A DNA stretch of 64,000 nt from assembly GCA_016785225.1 (NCBI GenBank), contig JAFBJZ010000628.1, positions 491,001 to 555,000 of the forward strand. The letters are read 5' to 3'. The notes below the pieces were generated by a model. The model did no database searches. It worked only from the letters and a program-made list of their open reading frames with translations, and was not told where the DNA came from. Made by a program: the position numbers and the translations under genes. Positions 27,801-39,709 of this stretch are shown here, piece by piece; the first letter of the stretch is position 1, and every line of letters begins with the position of its first letter. This DNA comes from Psettodes erumei (Eukaryota > Chordata > Actinopteri > Pleuronectiformes > Psettodidae).

Positions 27801-29748
27801 CAGGTCCTGGACCAGGCCTCCAAAACCCAGACCGCTTTAAGGAGCACCAGCAGCCAGCTGCTGCGCGACATGCAGAGCCACCTCATGTCGATCAAACTGC
27901 TCAACCAGTCCCTGGAGAGGTACCTGGATCGGGTGGAGGGCTGGAAGGACGTGATCGAGGAAACCGAGGAGAAGATGAAGACTCTGGCAGAGGATCAGTA
28001 CGACATCAAGGCCACAGCGCAGCAGGTTAACACCACCGTGGCTCTCAGGTGAATGAAAAACTGAGGGGCGAGACAGATGGAAATGTATTGCAATGTCTGG
28101 ACTGGACTACAGTGGTGGACTGACGAGCACGGCCAAACGAAGCTTCTCTCACGTGTCTTGTGTTTTTCCCTTTGTCCTCCAGCACCATGTGGATCGACGC
28201 CCTGCAGAGGAAAGCCGATGAGGAGACTCTGGTCCTGCAGAAGTTGACCAGCGACTGGCAGAACTACAGCCGGGTGCTGAGCTCCATCAAGTCCAACATG
28301 AGCAGCACCACGCAAACCGTGCGCTTCCTCCAAAACAACATCATAGCAGATCACCAGAGAATCGCCATGTCCACTGAGGTCTACTACGACCTAACTCAGC
28401 AGGTGTGTGTGTGTGTGTGTGTGTTGGTGGGATTATAGAAGCTATGAAACATTACACACTGGAGGGAAAGCTCAGTTTTAGAATTAAAGAATCAAACAAA
28501 ACAACCAACTTTCCAAAACAGAATTTGTGCGTTTTCTCCAGGTGATGAACCTGCAGATGCAGCTCGACAATGTGACGTCTTTCATGGATGAGCACGAGGA
28601 GAACATGCATGACCTTCACTACCATTCAAGGTATTCCAAACACACTCCACACACACACACACACACACAAAGACTATTATCCAGGATACAATTCTCTTTG
28701 ATTCCTCTTTAGGTACTACGAGAACCGCACAGGTGAACGTTTCTCCGCCCTGGATGGGCGTCTGAACTCCATCGAGATGGAGATCGACACGGTCTCGTCC
28801 AGCATCAACGCCACCGTCAGCCATGTGCAGAGCATGTACAAGTACATCAACATCGAGAGCTCGTCCTGCCAGAACCGCCTGGGCAGGCACACAGAAGACC
28901 TACAGGTTGTAGATACACAAGAATTTGCAGAAGCTTTGTTAGATGCCGCAGTTATCTCTTGCCTGGGAGCCAAATACATCTACTGTAAATCCAACATTAC
29001 ATGGCAGTGGTTGTTTTTCATTGTTGTCGACCTCTTTTGCTTCTACTGCAGAACCTGAACGACACGGTCGTATTACTCCTCCACTTGGCCGACACCCTGA
29101 GGCAGCAGAACATGTTGTTAAACGTCCAACTGGATGTGGACGTCAGGAACCTGACCATGGTGATGGAGGAGATGAAGTTTGTGGACATTTACCACACACA
29201 GCTCATTAAGAACTTCACCATACTTAAAGGTGGAGTGTATTGTCCTGCGAAGATAAAATCTGACTGTATGTGTCCGCTTTTTTTTTTTTTTTTTAACTTC
29301 GCCTCAATGTCATTGGTTAATAGGTGCTCCAGGACCTCCGGGGCCCAAAGGGAACCGTGGTGAAACCGGTGCCAAAGGTCCCATGGGACTGAATGGGAGC
29401 AAAGGTGACCGAGGCCCATTAGGGAGCCGTGGATCTGCCGGAGAGAAAGGGTCTATCGGGCCCAAAGGAGCGCCCGGTGAATCAGGTCCCAGTGGCAATA
29501 GAGGGGCAGTCGGGATCAAAGGAGCCAAAGGGTCTCTTGGTACACCAGGGCCTCGTGGTGAGAGGGGCCAGAAAGGTGACATGGGCCCCTCCGGTAAAGA
29601 TGGGCTCCCAGGACCCACAGGGCCTCCGGGGATCCAGGGTCAGGCAGGACTACCAGGCATCATTGGGCCAACAGGACCAAGGGGCAAGCCAGGGCCAGTA
29701 GGGCCGCCTGGACCACCAGGAACCCCTGGATCTCCTGGAAAATGGTAA
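15078..29748 (+). CDS. scara3: scavenger receptor class A member 3, type II membrane protein with collagen-like tail
   Basis: In mammals SCARA3 (also called CSR) is an ER/Golgi or surface type II membrane protein, induced by oxidative stress and reported to deplete reactive oxygen species. Exons: 15078-15084 (ATGAAAG, inferred), 24261-24296, 24508-24552, 25260-25379, 27299-27379, 27585-27703, 27804-28048, 28183-28402, 28542-28630, 28713-28905, 29052-29229 and 29324-29748. Together they give 1758 nt, or 585 residues (human 606), with all phases consistent. The cytosolic tail holds an acidic EEDLTGEEEEMP motif. A membrane segment lies at about residues 51-71, then VFRKVDSLSE and a long extracellular coiled coil with many N-glycosylation sites (to about 444). 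Residues 445-585 are 47 uninterrupted Gly-X-Y triplets. There is no SRCR domain, as in human SCARA3. The main uncertainty is the first exon; exons 2-12 are firm. Confidence 0.9.
15085..24260 (+). other. scara3: proposed scara3 intron 1 (about 9.2 kb), no gene seen inside
   Basis: This is AT-rich, gene-poor sequence between the proposed seven-base coding start exon and the firm exon 2. It holds a (GT)n array near 21392-21420 and clusters of GCTAGC/TAGCTAGC hexamers at about 16210-16310 and 20810-20825. Segments such as 21930-22200 read like old interspersed repeats, but I could not assign a family. No open frame resembles a known protein. If the first exon is wrong, part of this is intergenic. 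Confidence 0.45.
24788..24827. repeat. (GT)n microsatellite in scara3 intron 3
   Basis: A pure GT run of about 40 bases, inside the intron between scara3 coding exons 3 and 4. Confidence 0.95.
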
Positions 29749-31365
29749 TGTCTGACATGAACTGAAGGAATATCATCCATTGTGACTGGATGCAAAAATC
29801 CACTCGAATCGGATTGTGCAAGGCAATGGAGAACTTTACAAACAAATGCAACACATCACATTGGAGATGGGGGAGGCCCTCCCCCGATGAAACATGGCCA
29901 CGAGAAACGAGAGGACCAAGACGAGGAGATCTTAAGAAACAGAATTGCTGCCACAGACAGAAATGCTGTGGGAAAATGAGAAACGAAAGTACCCATGGCT
30001 GCAAACGGACTGCTTTTGGACGGACTTTGGTGGTCTTCATCCAACACCAGGATCTCATACTGTAGCTAATTTTGGTGGGTCTTTTCTTGTACGGGACCCA
30101 AATGCAACAGACTTTCCCACCTGCTAGTCCACAAATAACAAAAGTACAGCGATTCGATTTTTACCAGAATTACAGAACTCGTCTAAGACGATGAGATAAA
30201 ATCAACATCCATTATTGAATTTTAAGTCTAGTTGAATGTACTGAAAGTAAAGAATGTCTTTTAGATTGTTGTCAAGCCACCAAAACCTCAAGGGGCATAA
30301 TGAGTAGGAGGGCTGTTAACCACAGATTTGGACTAAAGTGGTGTTTCCCCATCCAGACCACTCAAAGGTTTACATTCCCATGCACTCGTAAATGGGTACA
30401 GGAAAAATACCTTCTTTTTTTTTTACATTATGTACACATTGACACATCATTTTCTGGCGGATAGCACTTTATTGGTTCTTAAAGTGTAAAAGTACGAGGT
30501 TTGCTAGTATTTTGATATTTCAGAGCAGGTACTCTGAAGGCTTTTTTTTTCACCTACCGGGCAAAACTGTCATTTAACAATCTGTGTTTGACCAACACAA
30601 AGAGTGGAGTATAAATCTGGAGCCAGCAGGAGCTTAGCCTAGCTTAGCCTAGCTTAGCATAAAGACGAGGAACAAGGGGAAAGGGCTTGTCTGGCTCTGT
30701 CCAAAGCTCGCTTATTAACATGTTGTATTTCTTCTTCTTTTTTTTTCTAAATCTGCTAAAATGCAAAAGCAACAACTGTGGTTTTGAGGGGAGTTACTTG
30801 CCATAACTATGTCTTGACAAACTAACGCCCTCGCAAACCACAAATTGTCATCCCTACATTTTGTTTGTGAACAGAATACACAAATGATATACAACGTGGT
30901 CATTTTATAGGACTTTGAGCTGCTGGTCATATGCTTTTTTTTTATTTACAGAGAGCAAGGCTAGCAGTTCCCCTCTGCTTCCAGCTTTTATGCTAAGCTA
31001 ATCGCCTCCAGCCCGAGCTTTGTACCTTATTCACTGACACGAGAGTATCAATCTTCTCTTCTAACGCTTCACAAAATGTTGAACTGTTCCTTTAAGAGGT
31101 GTGAAAGCCAATGGAGGGTTAACGAAACATATTCAACACACAAAAACCCACGTTGGTACCGAAGTAGCAGTCGACTCGAGTTTGTTTTCCATGGTTTCTA
31201 CTATAAGCAAGAGAATATTTGGGTTTTATGATAAACACATAATCATTTATATCTCAGAATTTAAAAAAAAGAAAAAAAAGTTTTACAAAAAAGGGAAAAA
31301 ATGTTATTTTTCTAATCCTGTGTGTTGTAATGAAATGCGACTGGCTTGCATTGAACTTCAATAAA
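29749..31365 (+). terminator. scara3: scara3 3' UTR with AATAAA at 31360-31365
   Basis: After the TAA at 29746-29748 there is no further coding. A single clear AATAAA (31360-31365), followed by a T-rich stretch, is the likely cleavage signal about 1.6 kb downstream. An interspersed repeat occupies about 30590-31096, so the UTR may include transposon-derived sequence. An earlier unrecognised signal is possible. Confidence 0.55.
30590..31096. mobile_element. teleost interspersed repeat (nonautonomous element), with tandem GCTTAGCCTA units
   Basis: The segment contains AGCTTAGCCT repeated two to three times, then AGCTTAGCATAAAGAC and GGCTCTGTCCAAAG. It later has the inverted ATGCTAAGCTAAT, then CGAGAGTATCAATCTTCTC, and ends AATGTTGAACTGTTCCTTTAA. 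I recall this series of phrases as a very common noncoding dispersed repeat of percomorph fish genomes. I cannot name its superfamily from sequence alone. It has no open frame for a transposase. The boundaries are approximate. Confidence 0.65.
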
Positions 31366-33044
31366 AACGCTCTTTCTTTTTTTTTTCTTTTTTTTTTTTT
31401 GAACACTCTTGGTCTTGTCAGCATCTTACTGTACCAAAGCAGAGAGCTGTAGTGGCCCCCGCCAAAGGAAAGGGAGTGGTTTTGTCATTAATTCAAAACA
31501 CATCAACCCCCTCCCGTTACATTTTTGAGGTCTGCAGCCTCTGACTCAAAGATATTCGATTGTGTAGCTGTAACTCCGTTGCCTTAACATAGTGGGACTG
31601 CTCCCCCCCCCCAAAAATGTGGCCTCCAGTTTCCAGTTCATAGAGGAAACATAGGGAAGTACAGGGTGCAGAAAAACGGAGATTAAGCGTCACGATACGC
31701 TGCCAATCTCTGATTATTAACGTGATGCAGATGTGACGACGTCTCGTGCGGCAGGTCGCGGCGGCGACAGTGCTGTGGGATTATACTTTCACAGCCGTTC
31801 TCTCGTCCTCGCTCTCTCGGTTCTGGAACATGACAGGCCTGGTGGGATGTCGGGAACCCGATCTCCAACAAAAACTTCCTCCAAGAATCCGCCCAAATCC
31901 CCTTCTTCCCGCGGTCCCCGTGTCGTTTGCTCCGAAAACCTGAAGCAAAGGCGTGAAAATCGCTGCCGCTTCATGAAAACGCGGTCTCTATATATCTGAT
32001 TTACTCGCGCTGTATTCTCACTTTGCACATCCTTCAATCTGGCGAGCGCCGTTCCTCTGCTTTTTCCTGTCAGACTTGTGGAGCGCGAGGCCTCCAGCGG
32101 ACAAATATTTCCACATGTGGAGCCATAAATTACCACGACTGTTGTTAAAAAAACCGTCGGAGGACAAATGCGCAGTATCGCAGATGTCACCGCGTCCGCT
32201 GAGCAGAGAAAATAACACACATGACGACAACGTTCAACCGGGAATAAGTGCAAAACTGTGTAACAGCAACCACAAATGAGGAATAGATGCAAGATTTGAT
32301 TACAGCGGCTACAAAATGAGCCTGAAGGTCCGTTAACCTTACGGAAGGAATTGTTTTAACCTGAACTGTGACCTTTTCCGTAACTGTTCCATGTTTATTC
32401 TTGCAACCATGATGACAAAGGTCTGCGCCGTCCTGTGGGTCACATCTGAGCGTAGGGAGCCTGTCGCCGACCCAGCACCGTCTGAGGCCTTTTCGGTTCA
32501 GGAACACGCCGATGTCGATGCCGATGCGTCTTCGGCCACGGTCGAGCTTCACTTGAGTAATGTGGGAAAAGGGAGCGGGGGACCCGGCGCCTGTTTGAAC
32601 TGGCAGCAGCCGCCCGTTCATTATGGTTTGCCCCGTCACGCCGCACGCTCGCTCTCAGGGTATATTTGAGAACTTTAATATTGCCAGAGTTCACCGGAGG
32701 GGGGTTTTCTTTTTTTCTTTCTGGAGGAGCTTGATTATTGTTTTTCTACTTATTATAGTGGCTCCGCATCTGTAATCCTAGACTCCTGTAAACACGCCGC
32801 CTTCGCAGAGAAACACTGCAAACGTTGGTCGACGACAGACGGAAACCTCTGCAGTGTCATCTCTCTCTTTTTCTTGGGGTGACTCTGAAAAGCGGCAGCG
32901 TGTTTACTTTGCCGTCTGGGGTTTAACCAGCGGTGTCATTTTATGAAACGGCGAATGAGCATAAAAAAAATATATATAAATAAAATAATTTCCAGCGCAG
33001 GGACGGAGAGCAGCTCTTTGCTTTGTTAAAGGAAGTGAGGTGTG

Positions 33045-33077
<33 letters not shown>

Positions 33078-33762
33078 GGGGGGGCTCTCCGGCTGTGGTG
33101 AAGTAGACCAGATCCAGCTCGGCACCGACCACGCAGCCAGATGTGCTTTCGGCAACATCAGCCAGGTCTGACTCCCCCAGGTGGAATATACTTCATAATT
33201 GACCTGTTATTCTTTCACTGTAAGTCATTAATGATGGGATGTAACACCCCCCCCCCACCCCTTTCCCCATGAGCACCGCTGATTGGCTGCAGAGTGGATT
33301 GAGTAGCTGTGATGTAGCTGGAGCGGGGCTAACGGTTTGTTGCCTAACGCGCCACGCGGGACTTCCTGCTGACTCAGCAGCGTGATGTCGCGGCTGACGC
33401 GGGGGTGAGGGAGACGTCGGTCGGTCCGGGGAACTTTTCTTCGCTTCGGCTCCGTCTTTCTGGTTCACGGTTCCCAGACGATGCACCGCGCTGACTCCGG
33501 TTAAAGCGGCGGCGGTGACGCTTGTTGACGGGCGGGCTGCAGGCGGCTGACATTTGGGGTTATGGTAACACTCAGTATAACAACTTTATAATGGAGGTCA
33601 TTTCCTTTTACAGCTTCTCTCAGATTTACTGGTCGCTGTGGGTGAAAAGCAAAAGGACCGCTCTGTCGCTTTAACTCCCAGCTCTGGGTTATGTAATTTC
33701 AGTCACTGGATCTGCCTGGAGTGGGAGGTGGCACCGGGAGACATTACCTAACCTGCATCAAC

Positions 33763-33929
33763 ACACACACACACACACGTGTACGTTTATATGCACACAC
33801 ACACACACACACACACACACAATTCGAGACGTGAGCTAACGATTGAGTTGACAGGCCCCTGAACAGCTCACCGCACAGACAGCTGTGAAAACAGCACTTG
33901 GCCTTTCACTCCGGCTCAGGTAGCTATTA

Positions 33930-34006
<77 letters not shown>
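33763..34006. repeat. (AC)n followed by (GT)n arrays in opposite orientation
   Basis: AC arrays at about 33763-33778 and 33795-33821 are followed by a GT array of about 74 bases at 33933-34006. A shorter AC run follows at about 34050-34064. Opposite orientations of complementary repeats could form hairpins. Confidence 0.9.
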
Positions 34007-34008
<2 letters not shown>

Positions 34009-34136
34009 GGCAGGGATCACACCTGCTGCAGAAAATAAATAATCCCCCCCACACACACACACACTTTTATTTACAGATTGTTAATCACCTGACGTGTGTG
34101 GAGCTCGGAGACTCTCGCTGCAGTTTCCCACCAATC

Positions 34137-34195
34137 CTAATGCTAGGCTAGGCTAGGCTAGGCTAAGCTAAGCTAATTGCCTCCAGGCTTCACAC
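34137..34195. repeat. fragment of the GGCTA/GCTAAGCTAA interspersed repeat
   Basis: This holds TGCTAGGCTAGGCTAGGCTA followed by AGCTAAGCTAATTGCCTCCAGGC. It resembles the 3' half of the element at about 30980-31020 (ATGCTAAGCTAATCGCCTCCAGC), so it is probably a truncated copy with an expanded GGCTA tandem. Confidence 0.55.
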
Positions 34196-34804
34196 TCGAC
34201 GTAAGAACGTCTGTTTTACCAACACAACTGCGTGGAAAGACGGCGTACAAACAACTTAAATGGGCGAGGAGCCTCATACATATAAAATACAGACTTTCCG
34301 CTTTCACTTCGCACTCACCTGTTTAACTTGAGCGCCGGCCCAAATCCTAATCCTCCCCTCTCGGCCCGGTTTCCTCCCGCCGCAGGGAAAATGACTCGCC
34401 TGCAGAACGAGCTTCCCCCAGACGCCGCTCTGAAGTCGAGTTATTTCAACACGCGGGCGTGAGTTTAACGCGGAGGCTGAATTAAAAGCGCTGCGTGTTT
34501 GTTTGCTTTGCGGAGGAAAAAAAGAACCGGGTCCTGAATTATCGCGGCCGCGTGTTCGAAACTTCGGCCAACAAGAGGAAGATTAATTAATCACGGGCCG
34601 GAGAACGTTGTTTTCCTTCGTCGTGTTTCTGGCACACGGATCCGTGTCGGCTGGTTTTCAAGTTTTTTTAAGTACTTATTTCATTTAAGCTAATCCAAAC
34701 GAAAAGCTTCTCCCTGCTGCTTGAAGGCCGGAGAGAAGACGTAATGAGCAACGCCTGAATCACAACATTACATAAGACACGACTTACACACACACACACA
34801 CACG

Positions 34805-35140
34805 TTAAGAACAACAGAAAAACAACGATGACTCTCGACAGGATATTGTCGTAATGCAGCAAAATAAACCATCCACAGCTTCATTTTGCAAAACACCACC
34901 ACTCCACGGAGAAGTTTGAGGGTGGAGCAAACTCGCGTCTCTCGAAACTCCTGGGATCTTGTCATCGAGGTGGAGCTCGGCGTCTGATCCTCTCGAGATG
35001 TTTTTGTTGATGAACCCACATTTCTTCTCCAGCTCCGCCCGAAACAACGAGTCCGACAGGCCGGAGCTCTTCTGGCGCTGGAGGTCGTGGAGCGGCAGCG
35101 CGATGGTGGTCTCTTTGTGGGTTGGTGGGTTTTCTCCCAT
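34805..35140 (-). CDS. unrecognised hypothetical protein (111 codons), or an exon of one
   Basis: I do not recognise this protein. The frame opens with ATG at 35140-35138 in a good context (G at -3, G at +4), just after a possible acceptor (CAAACAG at about 35153). It runs 111 residues to the stop at 34805-34807. The first 55-60 codons (MGENPPTHKETTIALPLHDL, then a stretch with SSGLSDSLFRAELEKKCGF and INKNISRGSDAELHLDDKI) mostly end in G or C, unlike the AT-richer flanks, and have ordinary soluble-protein composition with no low complexity. The last 35 codons look less coding, so the true exon may end earlier at an unidentified donor. No signal peptide or membrane segment is evident. It lies between the convergent genes scara3 and ak7, antisense to scara3. 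Confidence 0.4.
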   Translation of the reverse strand: MGENPPTHKETTIALPLHDLQRQKSSGLSDSLFRAELEKKCGFINKNISRGSDAELHLDDKIPGVSRDASLLHPQTSPWSGGVLQNEAVDGLFCCITTISCRESSLFFCCS

Positions 35141-37758
35141 TGCTTTTTCCTGTTTGGCAAAACGGGCCAAAACTGTTGAATGAGTCACGAGGGAGCCACA
35201 TGGGAGACAGCTGTGGTAACTGAGAGGACGAGTTGTGACAGCTCCGAGGTAAAAACTCGGTTCTCTTCTACTTGTTAAACGTCCCCGGTTTGAGACGCAC
35301 AATGTTTCTGACACTCCAGAAACTCTGGAGTTTATTAAACGACGGCCCCGAAGCGATTCTGCAAAGATTTACCACACGACAGAGATTTCTGGTCTCGCTG
35401 CGATTATGCAGGAACAGTATTTCGTCATCCTGCTCCTCTTCTGAGCAATAAAAAGGTTCATTTTCATCCCTCGTGTTTTGTCGCTGTGTCACGACTCGTC
35501 GGTGTTTTGGTGTCGATGAACCCACAGAGCGAGCGAGGAGGAGGAGGAGGAGGAGGAGGAGGAGGAAGGGTCGACCAAACCCAGGAACTGTTTGTTTCCC
35601 AGCTGAAACACGATACCGTGATTGTTGCTCCTCGCCACCGCGACTTCGACTGCGCGTTTGTTGTTGCAGCCGTGACGACGCCAGCGGTCCGGTTACGCCC
35701 GTGGGTCGGATCACGGGGGGTCGGATCGCTCAGGTTGGACCGGACTTCACACACACCGCACGTCTTCCATACGGCTCGACGGCCGGACCTTCGTCTCCCT
35801 CCCTGCGTTTGGAATAACAGGAGTCCAGCTGCAGACGCTCCACTGTTTCATATCAAGCGAGTGGCGGCAGCTCCGCCCGAGGAGGGATGGAGGCCATTAT
35901 ACATGTTAAAGTAACTCCATACATCTGCCCCACCCCTTGGTTGGAATAAACCTGCTTCAACTTCACGCCACGTCAAATCTTGGCAGCGGAGAACACGCCG
36001 CAAAGATCTCTCACCTTCTCAGCTCGCCTCCTTTTGTTTCTTCTGAATTTTTCCGTTTCGCTGTAAATGTGACAGCTGTGGGTTCTGTAGGCGTCACAAT
36101 CGGAGATAATTACGGGATGTTTATAATGTCACAAACACGCACGCTCACGCAACCGCCCACCTGCACCACACACTGGTGTAAACACACACTCGTCCTCTGA
36201 GCTCAGCTTCACATCCACTGGTATCTGCTGAAAATACACAATAATGGAAGTTCATGAAAAACTTTTCCTGCGGGACATTCTTTCTGCGTTGCGTCACGCA
36301 TCACATGTTTTCAACTGGCTCCCAGTCGCATTTTTGGGGAAAACGTCGCCGGGGCTGTAAACTTTGGATGAATCGTTCATTGTTCGTCGTCGCTCACGAA
36401 GTCTGTTGCGTCACGTTTGTGTTGTTGAGGGCTAAAGCGCCGCACACAACGCGGAGAGTCGTAGTTTTCATCTTCCCCCGCGGTCTCCGCTTGTTTACCA
36501 TATTCACTTCAAGCGTTTAATTTGACGACGAGTGAAATAAAACAGGCTGTTTTATGTCACAACGTCCCCCCGGGCGCTCCTACAACAAAAGTCACGCACG
36601 CAAACAGACACGCACAATCACACACACGCAGGCCACACTGAGCAGCAGGAGCGCACATGCTGTGCGTCAGCTGTGCGTTCACAATAACCAATCATAAACA
36701 TAGCTGGGAATAAAAATCAAAATAATTGGACCTAAAGTTGCGGAGCCACCGCAACTCCGGATTTTCACAGAAATGTGTCGCTTATGAAATTTGAATGGAA
36801 AAAGCGGGAGGTTTGTTTTTGTTTCAGTTGTTTAAACAGTGTGATGCAGAACAGCGCAGCGCTAATTGACTCCAGGACGCTGCATTTGTTTTAAAATACC
36901 GAGCGGTTTGTTCCTCCCCTTGTTGCCAAACTGAAAGGAATCTCGTGTTTATTTTTAATTTATTTTTGCGTTTTAGTCTTTCAAACACTCGACGGCGACG
37001 ACGTGAAGTTTTTCAGCGTTGCGTTTAAGTGGTGCGACCTTTAACCGTTCCCGTCTCCAGGACCGTTTTTTAAAAAAATGGTGGATTTCTGACTGGAAAC
37101 ATCACGAGTACATAAATATATATATTTTAAACTTAGCTAAGAGTGACAGGTTGAATAAAGAGGAGTCCGGTTCATCAGGTTGCGGTTCAGGGCCTGAGCT
37201 GCTGCGGTTTGCAGCCAGAATTTGTGTTTTTGTGGTGAATCGGGTGTCGACACGACAGTAATTACAGTGTCGGGTCGTTGTTGTTGTTTCGAGCTGTCGA
37301 GGCTTTAAAAAAAAAGCGAAGCTCTGCACGTCTTCATCAGTCAGACCCACAGCGGAAAGGAGCCGTCCTCAGCACTGCTACACACTGTGGACGCACAAAA
37401 AGCTTGTGTGTGTTTCACATATGCAGGATTTCCATCTCTGATATCCAGCGAGGAAAATTCAAACGGCCTTCAGACGATTTATCATTCCATGAGTCTTCTC
37501 TCGTGTTGTTGACACAGTTTTGCAGTAATTGTTGTTGTTGTGTTGTTGTTGCCGGGCCGCGGACCTACAATCTGACTCAGAACATAAGATCTCTGCCAGA
37601 AACACAACGTGTTGGTTGAAACAAACGACGGCTGACCTTTTGGACTTTTGCGTGGGTGACTGGTTTGCACGCACAGCGAAGCGTGTCTGTGTGCAGACAC
37701 ACACACTTAACAGCAGTGTTTGCTTTTGTTGGCTAATGAAAGTGGCGAGGCAGCCTGG

Positions 37759-37931
37759 TGTGTGTGTGTGTGTGTGTTTGACACCTCTGGTGTGAGGTAT
37801 GTCAATCTGGCCAACACATGGGGTCGAATAATAACTTCCCTAAAGTGTGAAGACAAGATATGCACAACTGTGTGTGTGTGAGAGAGAAACACTGACATAG
37901 GTTGTTACATGTACCTGTCCAATCACGACCC

Positions 37932-37975
<44 letters not shown>

Positions 37976-38141
37976 TCCTGCTCTAACATTTTCAACCACC
38001 AGCAGATGTCGGGGTGACCACCGCGGGGGCAGTGCAAGCTATTTCCATTTATAGTGTGTGTGTGTGTGTGTGTGTGTGAAGAGAAACCACTGCAAAGGTG
38101 GAAGAGGTTATTGTGAATATAACAACATGGCCAGCTGAGAC

Positions 38142-38182
<41 letters not shown>

Positions 38183-38710
38183 CTGTGTGCAGACCCCTTG
38201 GCACCATGGGTAATTTTACTGTTTTACAGGAGAGACCTTTGTTTTGAAAAAGTCCTCGGCCTCTCGTTTTGTTGTAGGTGGGATATTTCTCACACACACA
38301 CACACACACACACATCACTTATTATGAATCAAACTGTACGTGCACAGTGTTTGTCCAAGATGAGCGGGAATCTCACATGAGAGGAAAGTCAGTCTCTCCG
38401 TCAGAGAAGCGGGTTTGGACTCTGGAGGTTCTGTATTTTCGGCGACCTGGGTCGACGCCCCTGCGCCGCACAACGCCAAAACCTTTTCCTCCCTTCGCTT
38501 GTTCAGGTGAAAGTCGTCTCCGCTCTCCTATTCCGGGATTAGAGGCTTTTCCAGCGTGGCGGGCCGGACGCTGACCTCCGTCCGTCAGGGAACAAGAACG
38601 TCATCATTTATTTACTCTCTAGTTTCTCTTTTTGGGTTAATCCAACCCCCGCTCGCCGCGTAAGATGCTGGAACATAAATAAAAATTTCCGTAACCGCTG
38701 GGGTTCGGGC

Positions 38711-38761
<51 letters not shown>
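37759..38761. repeat. cluster of at least seven dinucleotide arrays in both orientations
   Basis: GT arrays lie at about 37759-37778, 37871-37880, 37936-37973 and 38055-38078. They are followed by AC arrays at about 38145-38179, 38289-38313 and 38715-38761. The first group and the second are complementary, so the 37936-37973 and 38145-38179 arrays are an inverted pair of about 35 bases each. Confidence 0.9.
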
Positions 38762-38765
<4 letters not shown>

Positions 38766-39076
38766 TTTTCACTTATTTGCGAGCAGAGTAACAGAAAACA
38801 CGCGGGGGTTTGAGTTGCCACTTTGCACGATGGACGCGGTCCAGAAATGACTCACGCAGGAAAAAGTAAGATGCTGACTCCTGTTTTCTTTTTTATTACA
38901 TACCACTGTCGCCTTATTAAGATGAAAAAAAACACACACACACACACACACATGCATCTCAGAATTTCAAGGTGACATGTAATATTTCAGCAAAGTTCCT
39001 GCACGTTGGACCACAAACTAAAGGAATGCTGTTATGATCTATTCCCCGTCGACTGTAAACGAGTCTGCAGACAGTT

Positions 39077-39082
39077 TTTATT
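39077..39082 (-). terminator. ak7: candidate ak7 polyadenylation signal (AATAAA on minus strand)
   Basis: Plus-strand TTTATT here reads AATAAA on the ak7 strand, about 630 bases beyond the ak7 stop. An ATTAAA also overlaps the stop codon at about 39714-39709. The choice between them is inference. Confidence 0.35.
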
Positions 39083-39709
39083 CCTCAGTCACTAACCGAC
39101 TACAAAGCAGGTCCACAACAAAGTGTGTGCGACACACATTCTTATTTTATGACGCCTTTTTACGGCGGCCGGGCTCGCACACATGCGTCGCTACGCCGAT
39201 AATGACGCGAGCGCCCTGTGGGAGAAGCTGAGAAACACGCACGTGCAGTGGGATTACGTGGGATTCCTGCTCCATCTAGTGTTGAAAGTGCAGATTAAAA
39301 AAAAAAAAAAAAAAAACGGGGTCTTATTTCCTGTTTACCTGCGTGGGCATCATGTGCACGAATCCCTGAATCTAATTTTTGTTTGTTTGTTTTTAGAGGC
39401 GCGTCTCATAAACACCAGCCTCGTCTTTTTTTTGGGAGAAAATGTGGGAAGAGAATTTTCTTTTTTCTCCATCTAATCCGTGGAAAGCGCACGTGAAGGA
39501 ACCGTGAAAGTTTCTTCTTCTGACTGTCCGACACGGCGGCCGCTGAGTCACGGACCAGATGGAGGATGAGCGGAAAACCCGGAGCCAAGTCCCACGGTCT
39601 CGGTTTTAAACTTGTACACAAATGCAAATTTGAAGCTGATGAGAAAGACTCTGACATTTACACACTTTCGCTTGTTGTTCGATTGGCGCTGGACACGAAC
39701 GTTTCTCCT

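Larger units (their letters stand above)
31366..39076. other. intergenic interval between convergent scara3 and ak7
   Basis: This is an interval of about 7.7 kb. It is rich in (GT)n/(AC)n arrays (33047-33075, 33763-33821, 33933-34006 and a cluster at 37759-38761) and has a short (AGG)n run (about 35534-35566). The only open frame with coding-like composition is at 34805-35140 on the minus strand and is listed separately. Elsewhere I see no protein similarity on either strand. Confidence 0.5.

Noticed and set aside
35486..35914. Plus-strand ORF of 142 codons with a Gly run
   Set aside because: The Gly run comes from an (AGG)n repeat, and the remainder has no family resemblance or splice context.
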